64,000 nt of DNA, taken from the NCBI RefSeq assembly GCF_028583425.1, contig NC_072792.1:154820676-154884675 (forward strand). The letters run 5' to 3'. The position numbers and the translations under genes are program-made. The notes below the pieces were generated by a model. That model saw only the letters and a list, made by a program, of their open reading frames with translations, searched no databases and was not told where the DNA came from. Origin of the DNA: Eublepharis macularius. Taxonomy: Eukaryota > Chordata > Lepidosauria > Squamata > Eublepharidae. Shown here piece by piece: positions 21,570 through 34,444 of the stretch (positions are counted from its first letter, which is position 1; each line of letters starts with the position of its first letter).

Positions 21570-23890
21570 AACACTTTCTAATGTGCAGCGCCCCCTCCCT
21601 CCCCCTGGAATCTCGGGTTTGTGGTGAAATGTTGAAAATGGTTTCATGTGCAAAACTCGGGGCTGGAGGAAGGGACAGGAACAAAACACGCTCCTGGCTT
21701 AGGGAGAGCTGGAAGCTAGCAGAGTCCTTGAAATCCGACCTTGGAAGGGGCTTTTTCCAGGCACGGAAACTCGTTTCCCTTAACAGGGGTCTGGTTAGGG
21801 GGCGATGAGTCTAAATGTGTCCTGGTTCAGAGGAAGCAAAGGGCCGCGGGCCCCTGGGAATGCTTCTCTGCAGTTGCTGCGGCCAAGTCTTTATTTCGCA
21901 GGGTTCTGGTTATGCAAGGAAATGCAGAGAGCTGGGAATGCCTTTACTTTCCCTAGAGGGCTTAACGGGCCTGCGCAAGGTATGGCCCAAGTCCAGTCCA
22001 CCAGCATGCGGGGTGCTAGGAGCTTCCCTCGGTCTGCAGTCCCGGGTAGGCAGGAAAAGCCAGAGATCGAGAAAGCCTCTATACAGGGTGGGCAAGCAAG
22101 ATACACTTTAAAATATGTGACAGAGATGTAAATCAAAACGAGGGAGGAGTGTTTTCTGGCAGTGTTCATTATAGCAGAAACACAGCATTCGTGCTGATAA
22201 TTTCTGGCCCAGCTTCTGCACCAGAACCACAGAGAGTTATTTGCAGTAGGTCTGAAACTACACACAGGGGTGTAGACTTTCCAATTTCGGGGTGGGGGGT
22301 GGGAAGAGGCTTGGACTGGGCCAGAGGCATTGCTATATCTGGTCGTTAAAAGAACCGGGGGCCCAGGGACATCTTAGGGAGGAGCCAAGGACATCACAGG
22401 GAGGGGCTTCCACTGCCACCATCTAGTGGCGGGGCCATGGCGGATTTAGGGAGGGTTCCCCACAAACTTAGGGGGACCCAGGCACCCTAACAATACCCCC
22501 AAACCTAGGACAAACCTAGGAAAAGGTGGGAGTGGGCCAGTGGTTATAGTGCTATCTCAGCAATCTCCTGCTATGTCCTGTTTTTGAAATTCACTTTTAG
22601 GATAGTCATTTTAAGATCTAAAAATATATATACCATGCGTATAGGACAAACTAATGGTCACAAATTTGACACTAAGAAAGTCAACACAGAAAAGCCTGCA
22701 GGGGAACATTTTAAAGTTTTCCTGGACTTCATTTACAGGAGTCTTGATTCTGCCTTATTCATACTGAAATTTACTAAATTGTGGCATCCCAGATGCCTTC
22801 ATTTGGTAAGTGTGTAGTTGAAGTCTGAACCAGGGCAGAATACAAAACAGTTGCTGTGCACTCGATTTCTGAGCAATGTACAGAGTTCAGAATAATAGCA
22901 ATCTCCTTCTCATTTCAAACTCATATCCTATAAGTGGGTACAAGCACATTTTGAGGCAATTCAGAACAGTGCTAGTCACGGCCTCAAAGAAAACTCACAG
23001 ATATACTACCTATATACCTTGCTTTCTTAGCACACTGCTTAAAAACTTCACCTTAAAAACACAGACATTCAGAGCACATTATTAACAAAATCACATAATT
23101 AAGTGCACATTCCTTGCCAATGTTCTCTCTGGGCTGCACACAGGGCAAAATGAAATTTTAAAAAGGCCTCTGATTGCATCCCCCCCCCAAATCTTGTTTG
23201 TGCAGATGAGCTTTCTCATTGTTTTAGAGAAACAGCACTGGCTGCCATTTTAGCAATTGTCCTTTTCTGCAATAGATACCACCTCTCCATTTAGAAATGG
23301 AATGGAAATTGAAAGGAGTGGCTGAAGCAGCACCCCCCCACACACACACACTACCATGAAAAAACTAACTGTTCTCCCACACCCAGCACCCCCCCCAAAC
23401 AACAAGCAAGCAAACAAACAAAGCTATTTCAACAAGGAAACATAGGGTCTACCCTTTCCCAGTGTTCCATTTCCATAATACAAGGTAATGAAAAGTAAAG
23501 TAGAGACTCACTTTTTCCTTATTAAAAGGAACATAAACTGTTCCTTAACAGAGTAGCATTGATTGCTGAGAAAATTTGACGATGGGTGGTTGGAGCATGC
23601 TGGCTGGAGTGAGTGTGAAAGAGAAAGAGAAAATAACAAACTTATATTTGCCTTTGTTTTAGAAAAGAAGTAAGAGCTCTTTAATATAGGAATTCCATAC
23701 TTTGATAGGAAAATGGAGAGACAGATTCCTATCTACCAATCTATTCTTGAGGAGGAAGTCCTGAGATTAGCAATCTACACATCAAAGGATAGTTCAGGAC
23801 AGTAAAAGAGTAAACAGATGTCCTGTCTATCTTTCTAATTCTCTGGTTTCTCTGAAACCTGAGGAAAGGGACAGCTTTAGAAGTAGAGTC
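21570..23890. other. Gene-free upstream sequence
   Basis: No exon recognised. The block at 22,340-22,530 (ggggcttccactgccaccat, cccaaacctagg) looks like an interspersed repeat that I cannot name. The rest shows A- and C-rich simple runs at 23,180-23,420. Confidence 0.35.
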
Positions 23891-23892
23891 TT

Positions 23893-24600
23893 GTTGTTGT
23901 TGTTGTTATGCGCTGTCAAGCTGCCTCCGACCTATGGTGATCTTATGAATGAAAGACTTCCAAAACATCCTATCATTAACAGACTTGCTCAGATCTTGCA
24001 AACTGGAGAACATGGCTTCTTTTATTGAGTCAAGCTGTCTCATTTTAGGTCTTCCTCTTTTCCTACTGCCTTCTACTTTTCATAGCATTATTTACTTTTC
24101 CAGAGAATCTTGTCATTTCTTGATGTGACCAAAGTACTATAGTTTTGTCATTTTAACTTTTAGGGAGAATTCAGGATTGATTTGATCTAGTACCCACTTT
24201 CTGGTTGTCCATGGTATCCACAAAACTTCCCTCCAGCACCACATTTCAAATGAATCCATTTTCTTCCTGTCATCTTTCTTCACTCTCCAACTTTCACATC
24301 CATACAGTGAAATGGGGAACACCACAGCCATCGTAAATTTGCAATTTGATCTCTGATGCCTCTTCTCTTCTAAATCCAGCTTAAACATTTTTCGTTCCAT
24401 ATATGGAAAGGATCTTTGCTTTAGAATTTTGAGCATCACTTTGCTTACATGGGAAATCAACGCAATAGTTCAATAGTTGCTGCACTCTTTGGCATCCCCT
24501 TTTTGGGGACTTGTAATGTAGACTGAGTGTTTCCAGTCTGTGGGCCATTGTTTTGTTTTCCAAATGTAAATTTGAGCCAAACAATTATGTTGCAATTATG
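23893..24600 (-). mobile_element. Bov-B / RTE LINE fragment
   Basis: On the minus strand 24,137-24,460 encodes PISLYGCESW, MDSFEMWCWREVL and WIPWTTRKWVLDQINPEFSL, the C-terminal domain of RTE/Bov-B ORF2. The 3' end carries ATCACCATAGGTCGGAGGC, ending in (AAC)n at 23,893-23,908. The copy is truncated and frame-broken. Bov-B is widespread in squamates and known for horizontal transfer. Confidence 0.85.
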
Positions 24601-24724
24601 TCCAACGGAGACCTTGCAATCTGACTGTTGCTACATTGAAAGTGGGTGTAGCCAGCCAGGGTTAAGGACTAAGCTACTTAGTGTGGGCCACAGCCATAGG
24701 TATTTTAAGGCAGTGTACAAATTC

Positions 24725-25250
24725 TTTTTTATATAAATTTTATTTTTATAAATATAAGCAGAACAGAGAAAATAAAATTAAAAAGATAGCACAATTATAA
24801 TTACATCAAAAGAAAAAGAAAAGAAAGAATAAACATATAATAATATAAATAGCTCAGTTTTTTAAAAAAATATCCAGCATATATCAATCCTTGAATGTGT
24901 TTGGTGTCTGTCAGAAAAGAAAGTATAGTCTCCATTTGAAACATTTCCACATAATTAAACACATTTTTGAGAAGTTTGCCTTCTTTGTTTTTTTTATCTT
25001 TTTTTTAGATCCATTACCCCATTCATGTCTCTGAAGATCATTATCTTCTTGAAAATTGAAAATGGATTGGAAAACATTTTCATAAAAAATATTTCTCTTG
25101 CATTGTTTGGCACATATATTGTTGCTAGTGTGTAAATCTTGCCTTCCAGGAGCCTGATTTTCAAAATTATCTCTCTTCCATCAGAGTCTCTTAATTCTTT
25201 TGTAACATTTTGTAAATTGTTTATATAAACTGCAACTCCTTTTTTAAATT
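24725..25250 (-). mobile_element. L1-type LINE fragment, endonuclease region
   Basis: Minus-strand reading from about 25,243 gives KKGVAVYINNLQNVTKEL, then REIILKIRLLEGKIYTLATI and YVPNN, which is the ORF2 endonuclease of L1. The A/T-rich stretch 24,725-24,990 may be unrelated or the 3' UTR of the same copy after internal deletion. Confidence 0.65.
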
Positions 25251-25719
25251 ATAAATTCTTAATAAACATAGAAATACATAAGAGCAAAAAACAGGAACAA
25301 ACCCCCAAAGAATCATAGAATTTGTAATATGATACAACAGGAAGGGTGGACAGTCCTGTTCTTCATTTGCTATTATAACCGAGTCCCTCATGTGAGTTTG
25401 TCACTGCTTGCCCCCCTGGCCAAATCTGAGGGGACATGAGCCCTTCAGCCCCCATGTAGTTCACTGGTTGCCCAGTGTGGGGGGGGGGGCTCAGCCCCCC
25501 AGCCAAATTCCCCCACAGTTTACACTTAGGACTACACATAGTTACTACGAGTTTCAATGGCTCTGTCAAACCACTAGCCCAAACGGGCCACTATAATCTA
25601 GCCTGACTGGCAGTGCCACTCTAGAGTTCCAAGCAGTGAGCCTCCCACCCCAATCCTGCTGCTTGTGAACACCTTCTATGAACAAAGCACGCACACTGCT
25701 ATGGCTCCATCCCACTGGC
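25250..25719. other. Unassigned interspersed-repeat-like sequence
   Basis: No gene recognised. The G/C-run-rich part 25,360-25,530 with self-complementary words (gggggctcagccccc) resembles a repeat of unknown family. Confidence 0.35.
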
Positions 25720-25731
25720 AACAAGAAAGGG

Positions 25732-27026
25732 TCTGACCAAGATTGGCTTGAGGAGACTCTTAGATCAGTTAGGCCATTATTGTAATGGAGAAGCTCTCAA
25801 TGTCTACACAAGGACAAAAGTAATGGTTTTCAGGAGAAAGCCAAAAATCTCCCGCTGGAGCATCCTTGGCAACCCAATCCAACAATGCAGCTCCTTTAAA
25901 TATCTAGGGGTAACCTTTAAAGAGACTCTGAATGGGAAGATACATCTTGTGTTGGTTAAATCCTCAGCATTAAGGATTGTAGGGTCAATCATACATTTCT
26001 TTTATACAAAGGGGGATCGACTGATAGATCCTGCACTGAAATTATTTAAGAGCAAGGTAGTCCCTCACCTCCTATATGGAGCTGAAGTGTGGGGTTGGAA
26101 GGAAGACATTCTAACCAGCCTTGAGGTAATCCAAAACCAATTCTTGGGACGGATTTTGGCTTTACCCAAAGGTGCTCCTGCCGCCTTGATGAGGGCCAAA
26201 ACAGGACTCCCCTCCCTTAGGGTGCGGGTACACCTTGCAGTTCTAAAATACTGGAAAAGGATCAAATTTTCCAGTTCTGACTCTGTTGCCAATCAGTAAA
26301 TTACTTACTATCCAAAGATCCCACACAGCCTGGCTTTCTATCCACCATTTGCCAAAGGTATACCATCCCGGATGACCTGTTAGGGGTCTCAGCCAACAAC
26401 CTCCCACTTAAGGAGTGGATCTACAAGTCAGCTGTAGTGATGGATTGGTTATCAATATTAGAATCTAAGGCAGCTCCTTGGTATAAACTAATCAAATTTG
26501 ACCATTTAATATCTCTCTACCTAGCCAGTATTTCTCATTACAACCTCAGAGTGTCTTTCACTGCTCTGCGCTTTCAGATGATGCAGACAGCTCCTTTGGC
26601 AGGGCATTATTCTCACACCCCTGTGGAACATCGCACCTGCATTTGTGGATTACCTACAGTGGAGAACCTTTCCCACTATCTACTTTATTGTCCTTTATAT
26701 AGTGTACCCAGAGCTAAATTTTTGGCCAGAGTCCTATCAGTGATAAACACATACTCTGAAATCGAGAAGATTGTGTTTTTGTTATCTGACACTGATAATT
26801 ATGTGTCCTATAGAGTCTCTCAGTTTGCACTCCCCAAAAAGATAAGATCTAAGGTGGTACTGAATGAGGCTGTTTCGTGACTCCTGGGATAGTTTGGCAC
26901 ACTGTATTGTTTTAATTAATTTTAGTAACCTAGACAAACTGTTATCATGGATTTAATTGTTTATTAGTCAATGTTTGGTGAATTGTGACGGCCTATGGCT
27001 ATAGACAATAAACTCTTTGAACTTTG
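25732..27026 (+). mobile_element. 5'-truncated non-LTR LINE with 12-bp target duplication
   Basis: The duplication aacaagaaaggg occurs at 25,720-25,731 and 27,027-27,038. The frames encode the C-terminal half of a reverse transcriptase (KVMVFRRKPK, SFKYLGVTF, VVPHLLYGAEVWGW, 25,748-26,299) and a downstream Cys/His segment (CICGLPTVENLSHYLLYCPLY, 26,437-26,880; C-C-H-C). It ends in AATAAACTCTTTGAACTTTG. The clade is uncertain (Vingi, R4 or another). One break separates the two frames. Confidence 0.8.
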
Positions 27027-27039
27027 AACAAGAAAGGGA

Positions 27040-28260
27040 ATGGCTTAGTGCCCAAAAGCTGCAAACTTGTAGGTGTCAGTCAAAGCACTTCTTTCCAGCC
27101 AAGTTTTATATCATTCTAATGCAATTTACTCTTGGATACTTTATTGATGATTTTCTCTCTTCTTATGGCTTGTTGATCTATGTTGCTGTTTATGGCTTTT
27201 ATGATTCATATATGGGGTATATGAATCATAATGGGGTTTTATTATTTATCATTTTAATTTCATTTTAGGGTTCTTTTTAAATTCTCTGCTGCTTTGATTG
27301 TTTTGGTTAAGTTTTTTAAACCATTGCTGTTTAAAGTGTTTTTAATGGTAAACCACTGCAGATATATGATACATATATGATAAATGCATTTTAAATACAT
27401 AAACCATGGAGGAGAGTGTAGCAAAAAGTCGGACTTGAGCTTTGGAGTCTGGGGTTCAAATCTCAATTCCCTATAATGGGTTCGTTTTAGTGGGGTGTGT
27501 GTGTGTTTGCATGTGCACCACCATATTGCCTTTCAGGGGAAAACATTTGAATCTATCTACTCCCCAGTCTGCAGCTTCCTGCCTGCCTGCCAGAAGATAT
27601 GAGCAAAATGTTTCCCTCTCACTCCAACAAGCACTAATCAAAGGGAGGGGTGTCACCTCTCCTTTCTCTCTTTCCTTTGCCGAATTCTCTAGAGTACAAG
27701 CTAAACATTTGCCTCTGTCTGATTCAGGGATGTTGCTGAACATAGAAAAAACTTAACTTCTGTTTCTTTCCCCTTACAACTATCAACTTCTTCATTCAGA
27801 GAGTACAAGCAAAACATTTTGTTATTTTTAACAGGTATAACAGGCAACAATTGCAGGCAACAATTAAGGTGACCTACTTTGGCTTGCATATGATCAAGAC
27901 AAGTCTCCCTGCCCAGAGATAGTTCAATAATTAGAAGAAAGTAAAAGCACTGTACACAGAGATTCCTGTCCAGATGAACCTCTTCAGCAGGAATATATGA
28001 TTAACACTTTTGGTAGGAAGACACCCCCTGTTATTTATATTACCTTCTGAACTCGAAATATTCTGCTGCCCTTATCTTGTGCAATTGTAAAAAGCAGACA
28101 GATGCCAGAATAATGGGCATCTCCAAAAAAACATTCAGAGAGTAGTGAGTGAAAGTTTTTATTTCTAGCAATCACACTTGGTATATGAGATATATTAATA
28201 GCAATTATTCACTCTGGATTTCAACTAGTTAGTTTCCAGATCTGCATCTCCTAAGAGAGA
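27040..28260. other. Unassigned sequence
   Basis: No gene recognised. Short TG runs near 27,497 and A/T-rich text; nothing resembling an exon. Confidence 0.35.
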
Positions 28261-28266
28261 TGCATA

Positions 28267-28475
28267 CCCTAACCTGGATAGCCCAGGTGAGGTTGATCTC
28301 ATTAGATCTCAGAAGCTAAGCAGGGTTGGCCTTGGTTAGTAATTGAATGGGAGCCCTCCAACGAAGACCAGAGTTGCAGAGGCAGGCAATGGCAAACCAC
28401 CTCTGTTACTCTCTTGCTATGAAAAGCCTGCAAGCAGTCACCATAAGTCAGCTATGACTTGATGGCTGTCTCACC
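28267..28475 (+). mobile_element. 5S rRNA-derived SINE with Bov-B-like tail
   Basis: The head GATCTCAGAAGCTAAGCAGG, then TTGGTTAGTAATTGAATGGG, is a diverged 5S rRNA internal promoter. The tail CACCATAAGTCAGCTATGAC resembles the 3' end of Bov-B/RTE LINEs (compare 23,910-23,945), which suggests mobilisation by that LINE. Confidence 0.8.
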
Positions 28476-28479
28476 ACTT

Positions 28480-30137
28480 AATGTGATGTGGCTCTATGAG
28501 AAAAGGTTGAACAAAATGAACATGTTTGATGATAAGAAGAAGAATGAAGCACTGTTGCATATGTGAAATCTCCCACTGCTCTCCCACAGCAATCCTTTCT
28601 CCCTTCTCTCACTCAACAGGAGAAAATTGAACTGAAAAGAGAGGCGCTTTCCTTGGTTGTCTCGATCCTGCTGGGTTTAGGGAGGAGGAGCTTAAAGGCT
28701 TGTCTCTCTAGTAATTCATCTTTGCCCATATTGCCTGCCTGACTCTCAAAAGTTGGCAATATTTGTGTTTATCAAGTGGTCCCTATTGACTCAGGACTAC
28801 TTTGCACATTCTTGTGCTTCCACCTGGGAACTGTAGTTCAGTCTAATAAATTCTGAGCATAAATCAACACAATGAATCCCACGGAGTAATGAATGTTGCA
28901 GAATGCTATTTTAGCTATTTAATTTAGCTGTTTTAAATTGATGTGCAACCTTCCCATGATGATGTAGAGAAATAGGTAATCCAAAGAAGGCACTAAATTG
29001 TGAGCATGCACCAACAGCCGCCAGCCAGCCATGTTTAATGCTGTCAACTGCACAACTGCAAAACCAATTCAAATGCTGCTCAGAACATCAGTGTGAAGGA
29101 TGAAGTGCTCACCTTGAGAGAAACTGTGAGCCCTGAGAATCAGGCAAATAACATTTTAGAAAATCTTATTTGCATGGAATAAGGGCGGCTCAAAAATAAA
29201 TGTCTAAAGGACCCTGGAGTTCAATGGAATTAATTTCACAGTTTTCTGTAGAGAACTAACAGAAGGCTCCAGTTCAAAGCAAAATAGCTTCATATTTGTG
29301 CCCACTGAAATCAATAGGCATACATACAATGAATTCTATGTGGAGCTGTGGAGAAGGGCACAGCCAGACATCTTTCCACACATTAGGGCTGCAGTCCTGG
29401 GAGTAAATCTCACAAATCAAATAGGACACCTCTGAGTATACCTGCTTAGGACTGCTCCCAATGTTACCTTGATCAAAGGTTATATGAATAGCAGTGATAA
29501 CCCAGTTATTGAAACTAGACTGACTGGAAAACCTCACCTTATAGTCATTTAATCAACAGGCAATATCTGCTTGATAGATGTAAGGATGGTATCATGTGGC
29601 CCAATTCCTCTAACTATTACCCTATGAACAACAATTATGTGTGTTTACTAATTCCAAAAAGGCAGTCTGGGGCAGTAGAAGTAAAGTCATAAAGGCCTGA
29701 TAATGGCAAAGAAATAGACCATTATCTTTCTGGAACAAGAAATTTAAGGGGGCTGACAGTTGAAGTGTTTTGAAAAGATCTGATTTGTACTGGAAAATAT
29801 AAAAGAACAGTCCAGGCTGTACCAAGAAAGGAACAGAAATTCTAGTAATGGGGTATTCCAACCTGTGAACAAATATTTTCCAAATGATCTCTTCTGCTTT
29901 TGTCATCTGTTACTATGATGAGCATTGATATTAAAAGTATAGTCTTCATGGGCTCAAAAAGAGATGGTATGTGTGTGGTGGTCCTTTACTGTTCTGCAAC
30001 CCTTCAGATTAGACCTGCTTTAAATATTCTGTTTGTCTGAGAATAGAAACTGTTCTACAGGCAATCCTGGGTATGCTTTCCTGGGAGTAAGCCCCACTGA
30101 ATAGACTTGAGAGTTCTGCTTAGGATTGCACTCTATG
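28480..30137. other. Gene-free, mostly single-copy sequence
   Basis: No exon seen. Pieces at 28,840-28,890, 29,395-29,460 and 30,065-30,135 belong to the dispersed motif related to GTAAGTCCCATTGA. Confidence 0.35.
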
Positions 30138-30369
30138 AGCAGAACTACAAGTGACAAAAGGCAAAGATTGGACACTTGTCAGCTTCCCTCAAGTTTTGAG
30201 GGGAAATGTAGGCAGCTTGGCGGAATGTTGGACAAGTGACAGTTGAAAAGTCCATTGGACAGCAGTCAGAGAGCCAAGCTGCAAGACCAGGATGCCTACA
30301 TTTCCCATCAAAACTTGAGGGAAGCTGACTAGTGTCCAACCTGTGTCAGGTGTCACTTGTGGTTCTGCT
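30138..30369. mobile_element. Palindromic MITE, family shared with 57,643
   Basis: The ends are inverted (agcagaactacaagtgac against gtcacttgtggttctgct) and both arms contain the block cagcttccctcaagttttga in opposite orientation. The copy at 57,643-57,842 has the same interior arms. No clear target duplication, so the superfamily is open. Confidence 0.7.
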
Positions 30370-30569
30370 CTTAGATTACAGTGTCAGACATCGCAACAAG
30401 ATGGAAAGGAAGTTAAGAAACCCAGGTGGTGCATCGACACAGCTCAGTCCTGTCGTGCCTCTCCTTCCCTCTTTTGTGTGCAAGGTGCTTCATGCCTAAC
30501 TAAAAGGCTAAGTCAAGCTTCAGGTCTCCATGATATTCAGATTCAGGGCACTCAGTGAGTTGTTTTTGT

Positions 30570-30775
30570 CGGTCTTGGATCTGGGAGACCCAAGCTGGCA
30601 CCCCCACCCTGTTATGGAAGCCTGCTGGGTGGCCTTGGGCCAGTCACACTCTTTCAGCCTATCCTACCCCACAAGGTAGTTATGAGGATAAAATGGAGGA
30701 GAGGGCAATGATGTAAGCCACTTTGGATCCCCACTGGGGAGAAAAGAGGGGGGGTATAAAGGAAGTAAATAAATG
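30570..30775 (+). mobile_element. tRNA-derived SINE
   Basis: Sense copy: GGCCTTGGGCCAGTCACAC, ATGAGGATAAAATGGAGGAG, ccactttggatccccactgg and a GTAAATAAAT tail. The head is partly degraded. Confidence 0.65.
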
Positions 30776-30779
30776 TTTT

Positions 30780-32675
30780 TGTGTTGTAACATATGGGGGG
30801 AATCTGCTTTGAGATGGCCCAGTTTATTTTAACAGTGTATTTTAAACGAATGTTTATAAATATAGTTTAGTCTTTTGCTATGCAGTTCTACATCCATTGG
30901 AGCCAGTTGAGCATAACTTGGTTTAGGATTGCACTGTTAATCAGCTTATTTTTACATAGTATTATTTTTATCAAATTTATGATCTTTCTAAGCAGGGCAG
31001 ATGGTAGATCTGATTTTTTAAATTGATGAATGAACTCTGAGAGTCAACATACCATTTCTGTCACATCTCATTTAGCCCCACCTCCCCCCAAGCACCACAT
31101 TTTGCCAGACTCCCATTTTGCCACTGCCATGAAGATCTCTCAAATTCTCTGGCAGCAGGGAAGGGGAGTATCGTCTTCCATTTTGTACCCACCTATCAGT
31201 AGAGCAAAGGGATGAGATACTGGCGGGCTACAGAGTATCTTTCCAGACTCGCTGGCCTTAAGGGCGATGTGGAGCAAGCACACAGACTCATCACTGATCG
31301 CTCACAATTTGCCAGCCATTCCTTAGAAGGATCAGAAGTCCAGGAGCAGGGCAAAGGCCAGACTCGTTTGTTTCTCCCAGCAAGGTTGCATTAAGAACAA
31401 GCCGCGCCTGGGGCATCCCCCCAGCCCTTCGCTCAGCTGGGAGGCTCAGACCTGTCATTGGGCCTCGGCCTTTTTGGCTAACCTTTTCTTTGCTGCTTCT
31501 TTTTCTCACAAGGGGGGTGTTTGTGTGTGGCAGTGCAAAGGAGGGTCTCTTGCCTGCCTCGCCAGCAGAGTCGTAACGACATACTAATACAATCTGTGTG
31601 ATGCCAAAAAATCAAATCATTAAAAGGGGGAAAACCAAACTCTCCAGAAATCATTACTAATGTTGTTTTTCTTATCTATTCCATAGCAAGGTTCTGAGCA
31701 GTTCACAATAATGTCCAAATAAAATGTCTGTGCACATCTCTGTCCCACGTTACAAACACGTGTGGGCCGGTGCCAGAGAGTCCTCTGCTCCTGGTTTCGA
31801 GTTCCACCCCTCTGCTTTCCAGCATATTAGTATTAGTATCATGATTGTTGTAGTGATTGTACAACCATCAACTAGCAGTCACCAGCAGTTTCAGCAAGAG
31901 GATTCCCAGGCCACCTCAAGGGCTGTGCAGGCTCTGACTGGAAGTGGTGCCCCCTCATGCCAGACCCGTCTAGGTCTTACAAAAAGAGGCCGAAGAATGT
32001 CCAGAAGCAAATTACTAGTCAGCGAATTTGCTGAATGGCTGGAATTAAAGTATTATCCTTTCCTATCTAATGTTCAATCTTTTCCAGTGAAAGGTTCTGA
32101 GAATGCTCAACCAGCAGCCCGCCAAAGTGCCTTGTGAAAGACCCATTCCAAACCACCATAGATGTTAAGAGTTAGATCCTATGAATCTCTTTTGCTCAGT
32201 CAGATCCTATGACTCCCAACAAGTTTTCTTCTAGCAGAGCATGACTGTCTTCCACAAAGGAAGACTTTCTCTATCAGAGGAATCTGTTCTTCAAACAAAC
32301 AAAGTTGCTTTGAGGAGAAAGGGAAGGTATAATTAAACATTCTTCAAATTTCCCAACAATGTTCCCCTAGGACTTATGGGAATTTTATGTTCAGTCATTT
32401 CACAGAAGTTATCTCTTGCCAAAGGTTCCAGGTAACCAACACTGGTGGCAGAAAGTGCCATCAAGTTACAGCTGACTTTCGGTGACCCCATAGCAACATT
32501 AGTCCCCCCCCCCCAAATCCCCAAACAAAAAACAGTCAGATACTCTAGAGACGCAAAGGGTGGGTATAATCACTGCCTTATTTTTTTCCTTAACTTGCGC
32601 TGTTAAGTAACATGTTAAGTGTCATGTGTCAGTAGTATAAAATTTTGTTCTGGACTTCAAACATAATGAAAAACA
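30780..32675. other. Unassigned sequence
   Basis: No exon recognised. The frame of 137 codons at 31,724-32,137 shows no domain. A short match to the 5' end of U2 snRNA at about 31,460-31,480 is discussed among rejected items. Confidence 0.35.
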
Positions 32676-32679
32676 TATT

Positions 32680-33240
32680 ACTCATTTATCACATTTTTAA
32701 TCTCACCCTTCCTCCAAGAAGCTCAGGGAACTGTATATCATACCCTCTATCTTATTCCCACAACAACCCTGTGAGACAGGTAAGGAGACTGGGTTATAGG
32801 CCCAAGGTGTGGACTTGAACCCAGGCTCCTAGCTGCCGTTTATCCACAAATCTGTCTTGTTTTCTCAAAAAGATCTACCCATACCTGTTTATATTAGCAG
32901 AGAATATAGGAGGTAGCAAAAAATACCAAGATTAATGTCAAGAGATGACGATTTTCTAATATGTGTGTCTCTTGGAAGGATGTCCCTATTTAATTAATTA
33001 GGGACATTTCTTGGAAAGATGTCCCTAATTAATTAATGTGAAGGAACTAGGAAAACCAAAGTTGAATCATACTAAATGATGTTGAAGCCCACGCTCAGCC
33101 ATGAGCCACTGAGTAAGCTTGGAGCAGTTACTCTCAATTAACCTACCTTGTCCCACAACGTTGTGGTGAGGATAAAATGGGATAGGCAGACTATGGGGAG
33201 AGTGTGCATCCTGCGTTCCTTGAAGAAAGGGGAGGGGTTA
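32680..33240. mobile_element. Two opposed SINE remnants
   Basis: Antisense remnant at 32,680-32,835 (CAACAACCCTGTGAGACAGG, cccaaggtgtgg) and a sense remnant at about 33,085-33,240 (GTGGTGAGGATAAAATGGGA). Both are degraded. Confidence 0.5.
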
Positions 33241-33244
33241 AAAT

Positions 33245-34235
33245 TTGATAGATTTACTTCATAAAATATATTTCATCAAACTAAAGTGATACTGAAAGAT
33301 ATATGAATGGATTTCTAGGTCATATTTTAAAATTGTTAAACACCCCCCCCCCCCTCTATCTTTCTCTCTCTCTTTCACACACACAGTTTGGATAGGGGCC
33401 ACAGTGCAGAGTTCAAGAGAATTTTTCCTTCACACAGTTTTCCTGAACTGAAATGCCCCCTTGGATCTGCCATTTGCTAAACTGCAGGAAACATACTGAC
33501 AACCTTTATGTTTCCTCCCCTGCAGGGTAAAATAGCAGCTCTGAGGGGCCACTTGCAGTTGGAGAAATGGAGTGTGTCTGTAAGGGGGGAGGAGCCCCAG
33601 GTAGCAAAGAGGGTGACCTTTAGGAAGGAAAGGCATGTTTGATAGTAAGTGCTGTGTATTATATATTTTATTACATATTTTTAAGAAAACTTTTTTTTAA
33701 AGTATAGCTGATTCAGTTCTGATTCATCCCCTTTCCCATGGCTGCTGATCAGTAAAACAATTCATGAGAGATCCATTCATGGTCCTTACAGTGTCTTTAT
33801 CCTGTTTAATCCCTTGAAAGATCCACTTGGTGTCCACTTTACTGCCCATTATTGGTCTGAGCTTTTGACTACATGAATGACACTTTTGTGCTCTTTTAAC
33901 TCTTGCTCTTTTAACTTAGTTGCTGATGTTGTCCTTAATATTGCTGTTTTATTGGTTTGTGAGACATTGTGATTCTATGTGCTTATTAATTACTGGAAGC
34001 TCCCTTGGAAAATGGGATACAAATATTTTAAGCAAACAAGTTATGCAGTGAAGGTTAATGGAACCTTAAATGTTTCTCCAATCAAACTACACCAAACTGA
34101 GTAACCCAAAGAAAGGTATTCTTTTTTTAAAAAAAAAATCCTTTAAAAAAAACCTGAGTGTCACCAAAAGCTATTTTTTTTAGAATACTGTAAGAAAGAC
34201 AGCAAGTTATTGCATCTTGAGAAGCAACTACAATG
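33245..34235. other. Unassigned AT-rich sequence
   Basis: Nothing gene-like recognised; simple C and CT runs at 33,342-33,375. Confidence 0.35.
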
Positions 34236-34239
34236 TGGT

Positions 34240-34440
34240 GGTGGAAAGAGCCATGCTGTTGATTTATGATGACCTGGTAGGGGTTTCAAAATAAGAGACA
34301 AATAGATGTGGTTTGCCATTACCTGCATCTGTGTAGTGACCCTGGACTTCTTTGGTGGTCTCCCATCCAAGCACTAGTCAGGGCTGACCTTGCTTAACTT
34401 CTAAGATCTGGCAAGATCAGGCTAGCTTGGGCAACCACAG
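34240..34440 (-). mobile_element. 5S rRNA-derived SINE
   Basis: Antisense copy: TGGTCTCCCATCCAAGCACT followed by tgcttaacttctaagatctg is the reverse of the 5S-like head; the tail lies to the left with tttatgatgacc and tggtttgccattacc. Confidence 0.75.
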
Positions 34441-34444
34441 GTCA

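Noticed and set aside
28290-28370. Possible 5S rRNA gene
   Set aside because: Only the internal promoter part is 5S-like and it is fused to a SINE tail.
31460-31482. Similarity to the 5' end of U2 snRNA (ctcggcctttttggctaa)
   Set aside because: Only about 18 bases match and the sequence diverges at once after it; too short to call even a pseudogene.
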